Source: Halococcus morrhuae DSM 1307 (GTDB lineage Archaea; Halobacteriota; Halobacteria; Halobacteriales; Halococcaceae). Taken from it: a stretch of 63,861 nucleotides of DNA. The DNA is taken from assembly GCF_000336695.1 (NCBI RefSeq), contig NZ_AOMC01000074.1:23189-87049 (forward strand), in the 5' to 3' direction. The notes under the pieces were generated by a model. The model saw only the letters and a list, made by a program, of their open reading frames with translations, ran no database searches and had not been told where the DNA came from. Of the stretch, positions 42,669 through 52,061 are shown one piece after another. A program made the position numbers and the translations under genes. Position 1 is the stretch's first letter, and each line of letters opens with the position of its first letter.

Positions 42669-42850
42669 ACCGTTCCTTCGGAGGTACCGATGAGCAGCGA
42701 GCCGGCGGCCATCGCGAGCGCCGCGACGACCGCCAGCGGGATCGGTACCGCGAACCCGAGCGTCGAGGCGGGAAACGCGAACAGCATGACGATTATCGCC
42801 CCGACCACCAGGAGTACGCCACCCGCGCCGATCTGCGTCCGTTCGTTCAT
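42665..42850 (-). CDS. Small two-helix membrane protein
   Basis: A 61-residue ORF starting MNERTQIGAGG with two hydrophobic segments (about residues 9-27 and 31-53). The minus strand carries the TATA-like TTTATACC about 25 bp upstream (42870-42878), supporting the ATG at 42850. Function unknown. Confidence 0.6.
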   Translation of the reverse strand: MNERTQIGAGGVLLVVGAIIVMLFAFPASTLGFAVPIPLAVVAALAMAAGSLLIGTSEGTV

Positions 42851-42950
42851 GACTCCCACTGCGACCCACGGGGTATAAATGGCTTCGAAAGCCTCGCGCC
42901 GATCGACGCGGGATGGGCGCGTTTTTGCCGACCGACGCGCGAACGGCAGT

Positions 42951-43433
42951 ATGGACGATTTCGCACGGCTGCGCACGGTCGCCGACTACCAGTTCGGCGC
43001 GGGCGCTGGCGCGGCACTCTTTCCACCCGACGGCTCGTTTTCGGTACGACGATCACGAACCGGCCGGCCACAGCAGATCTTCGCCGACGGCGAACGCCTC
43101 GTCTCCTACGGCACCGACGGCCGCTTCACGCTTGGACTGGCCGGCGGCGAACGACTCCGAACGGCGCTCGCTGCGCCACAGGTACGCGTCGTCGTCGGCA
43201 CGGAGAGCGATCCGTTCGTCAGGGAGGGGAAAAACGCCTTCGCGAAATTCGTCCGCGACGTCGATCCGGCGATCAGACCGGGCGACGCGGTCTGCATCGT
43301 CGGACCGGACAACGATCTCTTCGGCGTGGGACGGGCGGAGCTCTCGGCCGACGCGATGGCGGAGTTCGAGACGGGTGTCGCCGTCAAAACACGAGAAGGA
43401 GCCGCGACGACAGAGCAGTCGGATCGGTCGTAG
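42951..43433 (+). CDS. PUA-domain protein
   Basis: A 160-residue protein. The C-terminal half (from about residue 75, RVVVGTESDPFVREGKNAFAKFV to GPDNDLFGVGRAELSADAM) looks like a PUA RNA-binding domain of the archaeosine transglycosylase-associated type. The N-terminal half (FSVRRSRTGRPQQIFADGERLVSY) matches the small domain found with it in archaea. It probably binds structured RNA. The ATG at 42951 is used; in-frame ATG codons upstream would extend it into the promoter of the small membrane protein. Confidence 0.75.
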   Translation: MDDFARLRTVADYQFGAGAGAALFPPDGSFSVRRSRTGRPQQIFADGERLVSYGTDGRFTLGLAGGERLRTALAAPQVRVVVGTESDPFVREGKNAFAKFVRDVDPAIRPGDAVCIVGPDNDLFGVGRAELSADAMAEFETGVAVKTREGAATTEQSDRS

Positions 43434-43442
43434 CGACGCGAT

Positions 43443-44654
43443 TCAGGCGAACGTCTTCGAGACGTCCGCGTCGACCTCGTCGGTGTCGATCTTCGTCCAC
43501 GCCTCGTGGAAGTCCTCCATCCGCACCTCGGTCCGGTCGTCGCGGATGGCGAACATACCGGCCTCGGTACAGATCGCCTTGATGTCGGCCCCGCTGGCCT
43601 CGGCGATGTCGGTGGCGAGCTCCTCGAACGTGACGTCGTCGGCGAGATTCATCCCGCGCGTGTGGATCTCGAAGATCTTCTCGCGACCCTCGGCGTTCGG
43701 TTTCGGCACCTCGATGAGGCGATCGAACCGTCCCGGACGGAGAATCGCCCGATCGAGCATGTCGAAGCGGTTCGTTGCGGCGATGATTCTGACCTCGCCG
43801 CGCTCCTCGAAGCCGTCCATCTCCGAGAGGAGCTGCATCATCGTGCGCTGGACCTCGGCGTCGCCGGAGGTCTTCGAGTCCGTCCGTTTGGAGGCGATGG
43901 CGTCGATCTCGTCGATGAAGATGACGGCGGGCTCGTGCTCGCGGGCGACCTCGAAGAGATCGCGGACGAGCTTCGCGCCCTCGCCGATGAACTTGTGGAC
44001 GAGCTCGGAGCCGGCCATCTTGATGAAGGTCGCGTCGGTCTGGTTGGCGACAGCCTTGGCGAGCATCGTCTTGCCCGTGCCGGGCGGACCGTGCAACAGC
44101 ACGCCGGAGGGTGGTTCGATACCCACGTCGGTGAACATCTCCGGCGATTCGAGCGGGAGTTCGACGGTCTCGCGCACCTCGTTCATCTGCTCTTCGAGCC
44201 CGCCGATGTCCTCGTAGTTCACGCCGGGGCTCTCTTCGACTTCCATCACGCGCGCCCGGACGTCGGTCTCGTCCGAGAGATCGGTGACGACCGACAGCGA
44301 GTTGTTCACCGCCACCCGGGAACCGGGCTCGATCTCCTCGCGGGTCTCCGGCGTGACCTCGGTGACTGCCTCCTGGTTGTTGCCGTGCTGTTTGATGATG
44401 ACGCCGTCGTCGGTCATCTCCTGGACGGTGGCGACGAACAGCGGCGACTGTTTCAGCTTCTTGTTCTCGTGGGTGAGCCGTTCGAGCTTCTGTTTGTACT
44501 TGTTGTTCTCGGCGTTCGCGTCGAGCAGCTTGTCGCGCATCTCCTCGTTCTGGCCGTCGAGGATGTCGATGCGTTCCTCAAGCGATTCGATCTTCTCCTG
44601 TTGTGAGGCGTCGGTATCGTACGGTTGGTCCACGTCGTCGACCGTATCGGTCAT
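43443..44654 (-). CDS. pan: Proteasome-activating nucleotidase (PAN AAA+ ATPase)
   Basis: A 403-residue AAA+ unfoldase feeding the 20S proteasome. Order: N-terminal coiled coil (about residues 15-70), OB-fold, Walker [14 protein letters not shown] near residue 192, Walker [33 protein letters not shown], and a helical lid domain. The C-terminus reads DADVSKTFA, so the hydrophobic-Tyr-X tail that docks PAN into the proteasome is not visible. Haloarchaea usually have two Pan paralogues; which one this is cannot be settled here. It is convergent with the PUA gene. Confidence 0.9.
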   Translation of the reverse strand: MTDTVDDVDQPYDTDASQQEKIESLEERIDILDGQNEEMRDKLLDANAENNKYKQKLERLTHENKKLKQSPLFVATVQEMTDDGVIIKQHGNNQEAVTEVTPETREEIEPGSRVAVNNSLSVVTDLSDETDVRARVMEVEESPGVNYEDIGGLEEQMNEVRETVELPLESPEMFTDVGIEPPSGVLLHGPPGTGKTMLAKAVANQTDATFIKMAGSELVHKFIGEGAKLVRDLFEVAREHEPAVIFIDEIDAIASKRTDSKTSGDAEVQRTMMQLLSEMDGFEERGEVRIIAATNRFDMLDRAILRPGRFDRLIEVPKPNAEGREKIFEIHTRGMNLADDVTFEELATDIAEASGADIKAICTEAGMFAIRDDRTEVRMEDFHEAWTKIDTDEVDADVSKTFA

Positions 44655-44739
44655 TGGCCTCGGTAGGGCACACTTTCATAAGAGCGTTCGGGTCGTCACG
44701 GACGATCGACTGCCGGCGTGATGGCCGTGACAGCCCGTC

Positions 44740-45957
44740 TCAGCGCCCGTCGTAGCGGATCGGCAGCGACTCGACGCCGTAGATGAACGAACTCCGCGTC
44801 GGCGAGAGATCGGCGTCGGCGAGCGTCAACCCGTCGAGTGAGAGCAGTTCCGAGAGTGCAACTCGGGCTTCCAGACGAGCCAGCGGCGCGCCGAGACAGT
44901 AGTGGGTGCCGTGGCCGAAGCCGAGATGGCCCGTCGGCGCGCGGTCGACGACGAACTCGTCGGCGTTGTCGAAGGCACGCTCGTCACGGTTCGCCGAGCC
45001 GAGCCACGCCACCACGCGATCGCCTTCCTCGATCGTCGCGTCGCCGAGCGTCACGTCGCTGCGCGCGATGCGCGTCATCGCCTGGACGGGCGCGCGGTAG
45101 CGCAGCGCCTCCTCGATTGCCGGCCCGACGGCGTTCTCGTCGCCGGCGAGCTCGGAAAGGACGCCCTGATTGCCGAAACAGCGCACGGCGTTCGTGATGA
45201 GGTTCGTTGTGGTGATGTTGCCGGCGATGAGCAACAGCATGCACATCCCGAGCGCCTCCTCTTGGGGCAGTTTGCTCCCGTCGTCGAGCTCGGCGGTCGC
45301 GATCGTCGTGAGGAGGTCGTCGCGGGGCTCCTCGCGGCGCTGCTGGAGCTGATCGAGGAAATACATCGCCATCTCCTGCTGGCTCTGCTGCTGGCGCTCG
45401 GCGATCTCCTCGTCGCTCGCGGCCGCGACGAGCGAGTCCGACCACTCCTTGAACTGCGCGCGATCCTCGGCAGGCACTCCCAGCAGCTCGGCGATGACGA
45501 TGACCGGGAACGGGTAGGAGATCTCCTCGACGAGATCCATCTCGCCGTCGTTCGCCGCGAGCGCGTCGTCCAGAAGCTCGCTCATCAGGTCGCGCAGGCG
45601 CGGCTCCATTTCGGCGACCGTCCGCGGGCTGAAGGCGTCGTCGACGACCGCGCGGAGATCGTCGTGACGCGGCGGATCCTGGAACAGCATCGTATCGAGG
45701 ATCAGCCCCTCACCCTCGCCGCTCAGCCCCTCGAAATCGCTCGCCGTCCGCGGGTTCACCGAGAACGCCTCGTCGTCGCTGATGACGCGTTTGACGTCAG
45801 CGTGGCGGAAGACGTCCCAGGAGCCGCGCGAAGCGTCGTACCGGACTGGCGAATCGTCGCGCATCTCGCGATACCAGTCGAACGGTTCGAGCCACGCATC
45901 GGGTTCGGAGAGTGCTTCGGGAAACGCCTGCAGTCCCTGCGGGTCAGCGGAACTCAT
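44740..45957 (-). CDS. Cytochrome P450 with atypical I-helix
   Basis: A 405-residue class I bacterial-type P450. The heme loop is FGHGTHYCLGAPLAR with Cys354, and the ExxR pair is in EEALRYRAP. The I-helix motif reads IAGNITTTN: the usual acidic residue before Thr-Thr (AGNETT) is Ile. This acid normally helps protonate the bound dioxygen, so turnover may differ. The start ATG at 45957 (MSSADPQG) is preferred over 45987. It diverges from the TFB gene. Substrate unknown. Confidence 0.9.
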   Translation of the reverse strand: MSSADPQGLQAFPEALSEPDAWLEPFDWYREMRDDSPVRYDASRGSWDVFRHADVKRVISDDEAFSVNPRTASDFEGLSGEGEGLILDTMLFQDPPRHDDLRAVVDDAFSPRTVAEMEPRLRDLMSELLDDALAANDGEMDLVEEISYPFPVIVIAELLGVPAEDRAQFKEWSDSLVAAASDEEIAERQQQSQQEMAMYFLDQLQQRREEPRDDLLTTIATAELDDGSKLPQEEALGMCMLLLIAGNITTTNLITNAVRCFGNQGVLSELAGDENAVGPAIEEALRYRAPVQAMTRIARSDVTLGDATIEEGDRVVAWLGSANRDERAFDNADEFVVDRAPTGHLGFGHGTHYCLGAPLARLEARVALSELLSLDGLTLADADLSPTRSSFIYGVESLPIRYDGR

Positions 45958-45975
45958 AGCTGTTAGTAGTTGCCT

Positions 45976-45984
45976 ACTGACTAT
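45976..45984. promoter_or_regulatory. Candidate operator shared with the TetR gene
   Basis: The minus strand reads ATAGTCAGT here, 19-27 bp before the P450 start and just downstream of a probable TATA element. The same 9-mer occurs at 54711-54719, immediately before the TetR-family gene. TGAC/GTCA-containing sites are common for TetR regulators, so this may be its target. Confidence 0.3.
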
Positions 45985-46066
45985 CAATCTTTCCCGTCGG
46001 CGAACGCGGCCGATTCGCGTCGCTGAGCGACGCTCTGGCGAGGTTCCTCGGCGTGGTTATCCGAGA

Positions 46067-46075
46067 TATTTAAGT
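46067..46075 (+). promoter_or_regulatory. TATA box for the TFB gene
   Basis: TATTTAAGT lies about 26 bp upstream of the in-frame GTG at 46097. The distance supports a leaderless transcript starting at that GTG. The ATG at 46093 is in a different frame. Confidence 0.55.
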
Positions 46076-46096
46076 ATCTCCATCCCTTACCTATGG

Positions 46097-47167
46097 GTGA
46101 ACACCGACCCGTTGTACCGTCAGACAACCTACCCATCCGAGCACGCGCTCACCAACCCGATATTGGAAGGCACTACCCACATCCGACAGCGAGAACCGAG
46201 CGAACAGGACGAACGAGCCACCGAGGACGCCAAGACGGACGAGTCCGAGCGAGTCTGTCCCGAGTGCGGCGGCCGACTGGCCGAGGACGAAGCCCACGGC
46301 GAGACCACCTGCACGGAGTGCGGGCTCGTGGTCTCGACCGACGAGATCGACCACGGTCCCGAATGGCGCGCCTTCGACAGCGCCGAACGCGACCGCAAGA
46401 AGCGCACCGGCGCGCCCACCACCAAGATGATGCACGACAAGGGGCTGTCGAGCCAGATCGGCTGGCAGAACAAGGACGCCTACGGCAACACGCTGAGCGC
46501 ACGCAAGCGCCAGCGGATGCAGCGCCTGCGCACCTGGGACGAACGCTTCCGCACGCGTGACTCCAAGGAGCGCAATCTGAAGCAGGCACTCGGCGAGATC
46601 GAGCGCATGGCCAGCGCGCTCGGCGTCCCGAAGGACGTTCGCGAGACCGCGTCGGTCATCTACCGCCGCGCGCTCTCCGAGGATCTCCTGCCCGGACGAT
46701 CGATCGAGGGCGTCTCGACCGCCGCGCTGTACGCGGGCATCCGCCAGATGGGGCTGCCCCGCAGCGTCGAGGAGGTCGGGGCGGTCTCGCGGGTCGACGA
46801 GATGGAGTTCAAGCGCGCCTACCGCTACATCAACCAGGAACTCGATCTGGAGATCGGCCCGCCGAACCCGAAACAGTACGTCTCGCGGTTCGCCTCCGAT
46901 CTCGACGTGAGCGAGGAGACCGAACGCCGTGCGCGTGACCTGCTCGAAACGGCCGAACGGCAAGCCGTCCACAGCGGCAAGAGCCCCGTCGGGCTGGCCG
47001 GCGCGGCGCTCTACGCCGCCGGCATCCTCACCAACCGCAAGCTCACCCAGGACGAGGTCAGCGAGGTCGCCGAGGTCAGCAACGTGACGATCCGGAACCG
47101 CTATCACGAACTGATGGAGGTCGCCGAGGAGACCGACGCCAACGGTCAGCCCGCGGCGGCCGTCTAA
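46097..47167 (+). CDS. tfb: Transcription initiation factor IIB (TFB)
   Basis: A protein of about 356 residues that recruits RNA polymerase to TBP-bound promoters. An N-terminal zinc ribbon (VCPECGG and TTCTECGLV) is followed by the B-finger region (DHGPEWRAFDSAERDRKKRTG) and two cyclin-like repeats (about residues 155-250 and 250-340), with a recognition-helix segment near SEVAEVSNVTIRNRYHEL. No in-frame ATG occurs before the zinc ribbon. The GTG at 46097 (MNTDPLYRQTTYPSEH) fits the TATA spacing, but a later TTG is possible. Haloarchaea carry several TFBs; this one has an unusually long N-terminal lead. Confidence 0.9.
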   Translation: MNTDPLYRQTTYPSEHALTNPILEGTTHIRQREPSEQDERATEDAKTDESERVCPECGGRLAEDEAHGETTCTECGLVVSTDEIDHGPEWRAFDSAERDRKKRTGAPTTKMMHDKGLSSQIGWQNKDAYGNTLSARKRQRMQRLRTWDERFRTRDSKERNLKQALGEIERMASALGVPKDVRETASVIYRRALSEDLLPGRSIEGVSTAALYAGIRQMGLPRSVEEVGAVSRVDEMEFKRAYRYINQELDLEIGPPNPKQYVSRFASDLDVSEETERRARDLLETAERQAVHSGKSPVGLAGAALYAAGILTNRKLTQDEVSEVAEVSNVTIRNRYHELMEVAEETDANGQPAAAV

Positions 47168-47218
47168 GACCACGCGGACGACAGCAACCGTTTAGTAGCC
47201 CGGTGGCCACGATTTCGT

Positions 47219-47908
47219 ATGCCGAGTTCGAAGGCCGAGGACTACCTCAAAGCGATCTATCAGCTCCGTGAGGGCGAGGAGCCGGTCGCCACCTCGACCA
47301 TCGCCGAGCGCCTCGACGTGACGGCCCCGACGGTGACCGCGACGATGAAGCGCCTCGAAGGCCACGGACTCGTCGATCGCGAGGAGTACAAGGGCGTCCG
47401 TCTCACCGAGGACGGCGAACTGGTCGCACTCGAAACGATCCGCCACCACCGCCTGCTCGAACTGTTTCTCGCCGAACACCTGAACTACGACTGGGCGGAG
47501 GTCCACGAGGAGGCCGATCGGCTCGAACACCACATCAGCGAGCGTCTCGAAACCGAACTCGCCGCGAGCCTCGGCGACCCCAGCGCCGATCCCCACGGCG
47601 CGCCGATCCCGACCGAGGACCTCGAACCCACCGAGGCCGACGACGAACCGCTCACCGAGTACGCGGCGGGCGAGACGCTCGTCGTCGCGCAGGTCGCCGA
47701 CAGCGATCCCGAGGTGCTCTCCTATCTCGCCGACGCCGGCATCACGCCCGATACTCGCCTCACCGTCCGCGAGGTCGCACCGTTCGGGATGCTCACCGTC
47801 GCGCCGGAGGGCGAAGACGAGACCGTCTCGCTGCCGGCCGAGATCGCCGCCGAGGTGCGGGTGCGGGCCGACGACGAGCGTTCGACGGACGAACTGGCCG
47901 CCGACTGA
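47219..47908 (+). CDS. DtxR-family metal-dependent repressor
   Basis: A 229-residue regulator of the DtxR/MntR/IdeR/SirR family. The winged helix is at residues 1-62 (STIAERLDVTAPTVTATMKRLEGHGLV). The dimerisation and metal domain has HHRLLELFLAEHL and EEADRLEHHIS. A C-terminal SH3/FeoA-like domain runs from about residue 150 (GETLVVAQVADSDPEVLSYL). It represses metal-uptake genes when Fe or Mn is plentiful. CGTTTAGTAG about 25 bp before the ATG is a possible TATA box. It lies upstream of an ABC transporter, but regulation of that operon is not shown. Confidence 0.9.
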   Translation: MPSSKAEDYLKAIYQLREGEEPVATSTIAERLDVTAPTVTATMKRLEGHGLVDREEYKGVRLTEDGELVALETIRHHRLLELFLAEHLNYDWAEVHEEADRLEHHISERLETELAASLGDPSADPHGAPIPTEDLEPTEADDEPLTEYAAGETLVVAQVADSDPEVLSYLADAGITPDTRLTVREVAPFGMLTVAPEGEDETVSLPAEIAAEVRVRADDERSTDELAAD

Positions 47909-47971
47909 TCGCCGGCTGTCCTGAAGCCGCGTTTCCCGTTGTCATTCCGTCACGCACCGGCGACCGTGACG

Positions 47972-47981
47972 ACAGTTTTAA
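47972..47981 (+). promoter_or_regulatory. TATA box for the ABC transporter operon
   Basis: An AT-rich TTTTAATTA element sits about 30 bp before the ATG at 48008, in the 99-bp gap after the DtxR-type gene. Confidence 0.45.
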
Positions 47982-48007
47982 TTACCACTCGTCGAAACCA
48001 CTCGGTA

Positions 48008-49162
48008 ATGGATAGACGGCAGTTCCTTCGACGGTCGAGCGCAGGCGTCGCCGGGCTGGCGATGCTGGCGGGCTGTACGGGTGCGGGCGAGGGTGACAAC
48101 GGCTCCGGAGCGAACGGCTCGGGAACGAACGGATCGGGCAACGGAACCACCGAGGCGGGAGCCGACAGTACGGCGACGACCGGCAGCGCGTCGTCCGGCG
48201 GCACGCTACGGGTCGCGACCTACTCGTCGTTCACCGGCGAGGACACGGCGGGCAACTGGCTCAAATCCGCCTTCGAGACGGAGCAGTCGGGGACGACCGT
48301 CGAGTTCCTCACGCCGGAGAACGGCGTCAATCAGTACGTCCAGCGGGCCAAGCAGGGCGCGCCGATCGACGCCGATATCTACCTCGGTCTGAACACGGCC
48401 GAGCTCGTCCGTGCGCGGAAGAAGCTCGACAAGCCACTCTTCCAGTCGGTCGGTGAGGATCTCGACGGTGCCGACGGGCTGAAGAAGCCGCTGCGTATCG
48501 ATCCCAAGAAGCGCGCCGTGCCGTACGACACGGGTTACATCTCGCTCGTTTACAACGAAAACGAGGTCGAGGAGCCGAAGACGTTCGACTCGCTGCTCGA
48601 ATCGCGTTACGAGGGGGATCTCATCACCGAAAACGCCCAGCAGTCCGATCCCGGGCGGGCGTTCTTGCTCTGGTCGATCATCGCCAAGGGCGAGGAGAAC
48701 TATCTCGACTACTGGAAGCAGCTCGTCGGCAACGGCGTGACGGTGCTCTCGGACTGGGAACCGGCCTATCAGGCCTACTCGGACGGCGAAGCGCCGATGG
48801 TGGTCTCGTACTCGACCGATCAGGTCTACTACCACGGCCCCGACGTCGACATGGCGAAACACCAGCTCGGCTTCCTCAACGATCAGGGCTACGCGAACCC
48901 CGAGACGATGGCGCTGTTCGAGAGCGCGAACAACCCGCAGCTCGGCCGGACGTTCATGGAGTTCGTGCTCACCGAGACGGCTCAGTCGAAGATCGCGGTC
49001 AAGAACGTCCAGTTCCCGGCGGTGAAGGGCGTCACGCCGAGCAAGGAGTTCGATAAGTACGCGAAGGAGCCGCCAGAGACGGTGACGCACTCCTACGACG
49101 AACTCGCCGGCTCGGTCGAGTCGTGGGTCGAGGAGTGGTCGCGGCTGGTCGCGAGCGAGTGA
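48008..49162 (+). CDS. ABC transporter substrate-binding lipoprotein, thiamine-type
   Basis: A 384-residue exported binding protein. The signal combines a Tat-like RRQFLRRSSAG with the lipobox MLAGC near residue 22. A Gly/Asn/Ser-rich spacer of about 40 residues follows. The mature part (LRVATYSSFTGEDTAGNWLK, DADIYLGLNTAELVRARK, YDTGYISLVYNE, VLSDWEPAYQAYSDGEAPMVVSYSTDQVYYHG) resembles thiamine-binding TbpA/ThiB more than iron-binding proteins. The gene overlaps the permease gene by 4 bases. Confidence 0.75.
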   Translation: MDRRQFLRRSSAGVAGLAMLAGCTGAGEGDNGSGANGSGTNGSGNGTTEAGADSTATTGSASSGGTLRVATYSSFTGEDTAGNWLKSAFETEQSGTTVEFLTPENGVNQYVQRAKQGAPIDADIYLGLNTAELVRARKKLDKPLFQSVGEDLDGADGLKKPLRIDPKKRAVPYDTGYISLVYNENEVEEPKTFDSLLESRYEGDLITENAQQSDPGRAFLLWSIIAKGEENYLDYWKQLVGNGVTVLSDWEPAYQAYSDGEAPMVVSYSTDQVYYHGPDVDMAKHQLGFLNDQGYANPETMALFESANNPQLGRTFMEFVLTETAQSKIAVKNVQFPAVKGVTPSKEFDKYAKEPPETVTHSYDELAGSVESWVEEWSRLVASE

Positions 49163-50946
49163 ACGTGCGGCGCTGGGGCGAGCGACTCGCCGTCCCGACC
49201 GCGTTCGTCCTCACCGTCGCGATCCTGGCGGTCGTCTTCTACTACCCCGTCCTGAGCGTGCTGCGCGAGGCGGTCGTCCGTGCCGGCTCGCTGACGGCGG
49301 CCCCGCTGGTCGACGTGCTCGGCGATCCCTTCTATACCGGCGTCGCCCACCACCTGTTCACTGCACCGCTCTCGATTCCGGCTGGCGTGCTCGACTGGAT
49401 CCGAGCCGGGTTCCCGTCGGTCGAGTTCGGTCTGTTCGGCTTCACCGCTTTCCAGGCGTTCCTCTCGACGCTGGCGAGCGTCGTCGTCGGGCTGCCGGGG
49501 GCGTATCTGCTCGCGCGCTTCGAGTTCCGCGGCCGACGGACGCTCCGCTCGCTCACCATCCTCCCGTTCGTATTGCCGTCGATCATGGTGGCGGTCGGCT
49601 TCCTCGCCATGTTCGGGCAGAACGGCCTGCTCAATGATATTCTGGGCGCGCTCGGTCTCGGGCAGGTGAATCTGCTGTTCACGCTCGAAATCATCGTGCT
49701 CGCGCATGCGTTCTACAACGCGCCACTCGTGACGCGGCTCGTGACGACCGCCTGGGAGAGCGTCGATGCCCGACGCGTCGAGACGGCCCGGGCACTCGGT
49801 GCCGGCCCGTTTCGTGCCTTTCGCGACATCGTGGTGCCACAGCTGCTTCCCGCACTGCTGACCGCCGCGCTGCTCACGTTCGTCTTCACCTTCCTCTCCT
49901 TTCCGATCGTGCTCGCGCTCGGCGGGTTGCGCCTCGCCACCGTCGAGGTCTGGCTCTACGCGCGCGTCCAGGACCTCGAACTCGCCGAGGCGGCGACGCT
50001 CGGCACCATCGAGACGGTGCTCTCGCTCGCGCTCACCTATCTCTACCTCCGGTACGAGGCACGACAGACGACCACGGGCGGTGGAACGACTCTCCCGCGG
50101 CGCGCGCTCGCAGTCGGTTGGAAGACCCTTCGTGATCCGGTTCGGATCGGGCTCGCGGTCTACGGCGTCGGAGTCCTCGTCCTGTTCGTCGGTCCGCTCG
50201 TGAGCATGATCGTCGAGAGCGTCACCGGCCCGAACGGGCTGACGGGCGCGTACTACGAGTTCCTGCTCAACCAGCAGGCGACGACGGCGGCCGGCACGAC
50301 GAAACCGCTGCCGGCGATCGCGAACTCGCTGGCCTTCGGCGTCGGCACGCTCGCGCTCGCGGTGCCGATGGGGATCGTCGTCTCAGTGATGGTGACCCGC
50401 GGCGGGACCGGTTCGCGGCTGGCCGAGACGCTGATGAGTGCGCCGCTGGCGGTCAGCGGCGTCGTCGTCGGTCTCGGGTTGCTCCAGACGCTCGTCTTCG
50501 GGACGACGATCGCCGGCTATCGGGTCACCGCCGGCGGCGCACTCGCCATCGTCGTCGCGCACGCGGTCGCGGCCTACCCGTTCGTGACGCGCAACGTCAC
50601 CCCGGCGCTCGCCGGCATCGACTCACAGCTCGTCGATTCGGCGCGCTCGCTCGGCGCGAGTCGGTTTCGGACTCTGCTCGACGTCGAGCTTCCACTGGTT
50701 TGGACAGCGGTGCTCGCCGGCGGCGCGTTCGCCTTCGCCATCTCGATCGGCGAGTTCGATACGACGGTTTTACTCGCCGAGGGTGTCGAAAGCTACACGA
50801 TGCCGGTCGCGCTCGAACGGTATATCGGCAATCGGTCGCTCGGGCCGAGTCTCGGACCAGCGACCGCGATGGGCACCGTCCTCCTCCTGGTGACGGCCGC
50901 GAGCTTCCTCGTCATCGAGCGCCTCGGCGGGCGGTGGGAGCCATGA
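49159..50946 (+). CDS. ABC transporter permease, fused two-domain ThiP-type
   Basis: A 595-residue protein with about twelve transmembrane helices in two homologous halves. Each half carries an EAA-type cytoplasmic loop (ARALGAGPFRAFRDIVVPQLLPAL and SARSLGASRFRTLLDVELPLVWTA). Fusion of both permease halves is normal for ThiP and ferric-ion FbpB transporters. Translation probably starts at the GTG at 49159, which overlaps the stop of the binding-protein gene (GTGA). Confidence 0.85.
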   Translation: MNVRRWGERLAVPTAFVLTVAILAVVFYYPVLSVLREAVVRAGSLTAAPLVDVLGDPFYTGVAHHLFTAPLSIPAGVLDWIRAGFPSVEFGLFGFTAFQAFLSTLASVVVGLPGAYLLARFEFRGRRTLRSLTILPFVLPSIMVAVGFLAMFGQNGLLNDILGALGLGQVNLLFTLEIIVLAHAFYNAPLVTRLVTTAWESVDARRVETARALGAGPFRAFRDIVVPQLLPALLTAALLTFVFTFLSFPIVLALGGLRLATVEVWLYARVQDLELAEAATLGTIETVLSLALTYLYLRYEARQTTTGGGTTLPRRALAVGWKTLRDPVRIGLAVYGVGVLVLFVGPLVSMIVESVTGPNGLTGAYYEFLLNQQATTAAGTTKPLPAIANSLAFGVGTLALAVPMGIVVSVMVTRGGTGSRLAETLMSAPLAVSGVVVGLGLLQTLVFGTTIAGYRVTAGGALAIVVAHAVAAYPFVTRNVTPALAGIDSQLVDSARSLGASRFRTLLDVELPLVWTAVLAGGAFAFAISIGEFDTTVLLAEGVESYTMPVALERYIGNRSLGPSLGPATAMGTVLLLVTAASFLVIERLGGRWEP

Positions 50947-52043
50947 GCGACGCCGTGCCCGAACGCGACCCCACCACGACGGACGCCGGCGTGGCGCTCG
51001 ACAACATCACCGTCGAGTTCAGCGGCGTCACCGCTCTCGAAGACGTCTCGCTGTCGGTCGACGAGGGCGAGTTCTTCACGCTCGTCGGCCCGTCGGGTTG
51101 TGGGAAGACCACGACGCTCCGGGCCGTCGCAGGCTTCGAGGAACCGGCCACGGGCGAGGTCCACATCGATGGCGGGCGCGTCACCGATCTCGCACCCGAA
51201 CGGCGCGATGTCGGCGTCGTCTTCCAGCACTACGCGCTGTTTCCGCACATGACGGTTCGCGAGAACGTCGCCTACGGACTCCGCTTTCGCGACCCGCCGG
51301 GCGGCGTCGCCGACGACGAGCGCGTCGACGAACTGCTCTCGCTGGTCGACATGGCGGGGATGGGCGAGCGCGAGCCGGAACAGCTCTCGGGCGGGCAACA
51401 GCAACGGATCGCGCTCGCACGGGCGCTCGCGCCCGGACCCGACGTACTCCTGCTCGACGAACCGCTGTCGGCGCTCGATGCCCGCCTCCGCGAGCGCCTC
51501 CGAGTGACGATCCGGGAGATCCAACAGGAGCTCGGGATCACCACGATCTACGTGACTCACGATCAGAGCGAGGCGCTCGCCATCAGCGATCGCGTCGCCG
51601 TCGTCAGTGGGGGACGCATCGAACAGGTCGCCCCGCCCGAAACCGTCTATCGGGAGCCCCAGTCCCGGTTCGTCGCGGAGTTCGTCGGCGAGAACAACCT
51701 CTTCGACGGCGAGGTGACAGCGACGGCCCCACCGCGTGCGACCGTCGACGGCGTCGAGATCGCGCTCCCCGAGAGCGCCGCGGTCGACACCGGCGATTCC
51801 GTGGCGCTCTGTGTACGGCCCGAGGTACTCTCGCTCGGCGAGAACGATACGGCCTCGAACGCAACGACGCTAACGGCGACCGTCGAGCACCGCGAGTTTC
51901 TCGGCGATGCCTACCGAGTTCACTGCTCGTGGAACGGACGATCGCTGCTCGTCAAGACCGATAGCCGGGAGCCGCCCGAGGGGACCGTGACGCTGACCGT
52001 CGATACGGACGACATCCATCTGTTGTCGGATAGCGGACGCTGA
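50943..52043 (+). CDS. ABC transporter ATP-binding protein
   Basis: A 366-residue ATPase. Walker A GPSGCGKTTTLRA is near residue 47, the Q-loop follows, and the signature is LSGGQQQRIALARA. Walker B is VLLLDEPLSALD and the H-loop YVTHDQSEA. A C-terminal TOBE domain covers about residues 245-366. It energises import with the two upstream proteins. The family (CysA/PotA/FbpC/ThiQ-like) does not itself reveal the substrate. The start overlaps the permease stop by 4 bases. Confidence 0.9.
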   Translation: MSDAVPERDPTTTDAGVALDNITVEFSGVTALEDVSLSVDEGEFFTLVGPSGCGKTTTLRAVAGFEEPATGEVHIDGGRVTDLAPERRDVGVVFQHYALFPHMTVRENVAYGLRFRDPPGGVADDERVDELLSLVDMAGMGEREPEQLSGGQQQRIALARALAPGPDVLLLDEPLSALDARLRERLRVTIREIQQELGITTIYVTHDQSEALAISDRVAVVSGGRIEQVAPPETVYREPQSRFVAEFVGENNLFDGEVTATAPPRATVDGVEIALPESAAVDTGDSVALCVRPEVLSLGENDTASNATTLTATVEHREFLGDAYRVHCSWNGRSLLVKTDSREPPEGTVTLTVDTDDIHLLSDSGR

Positions 52044-52061
52044 GTCGCCCGAATCGTCCAT

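Noticed and set aside
46093-46560. ORF from the ATG at 46093 in the TFB locus
   Set aside because: It lies in another frame, is arginine-rich and ends early. The TFB frame carries the zinc ribbon and cyclin repeats.
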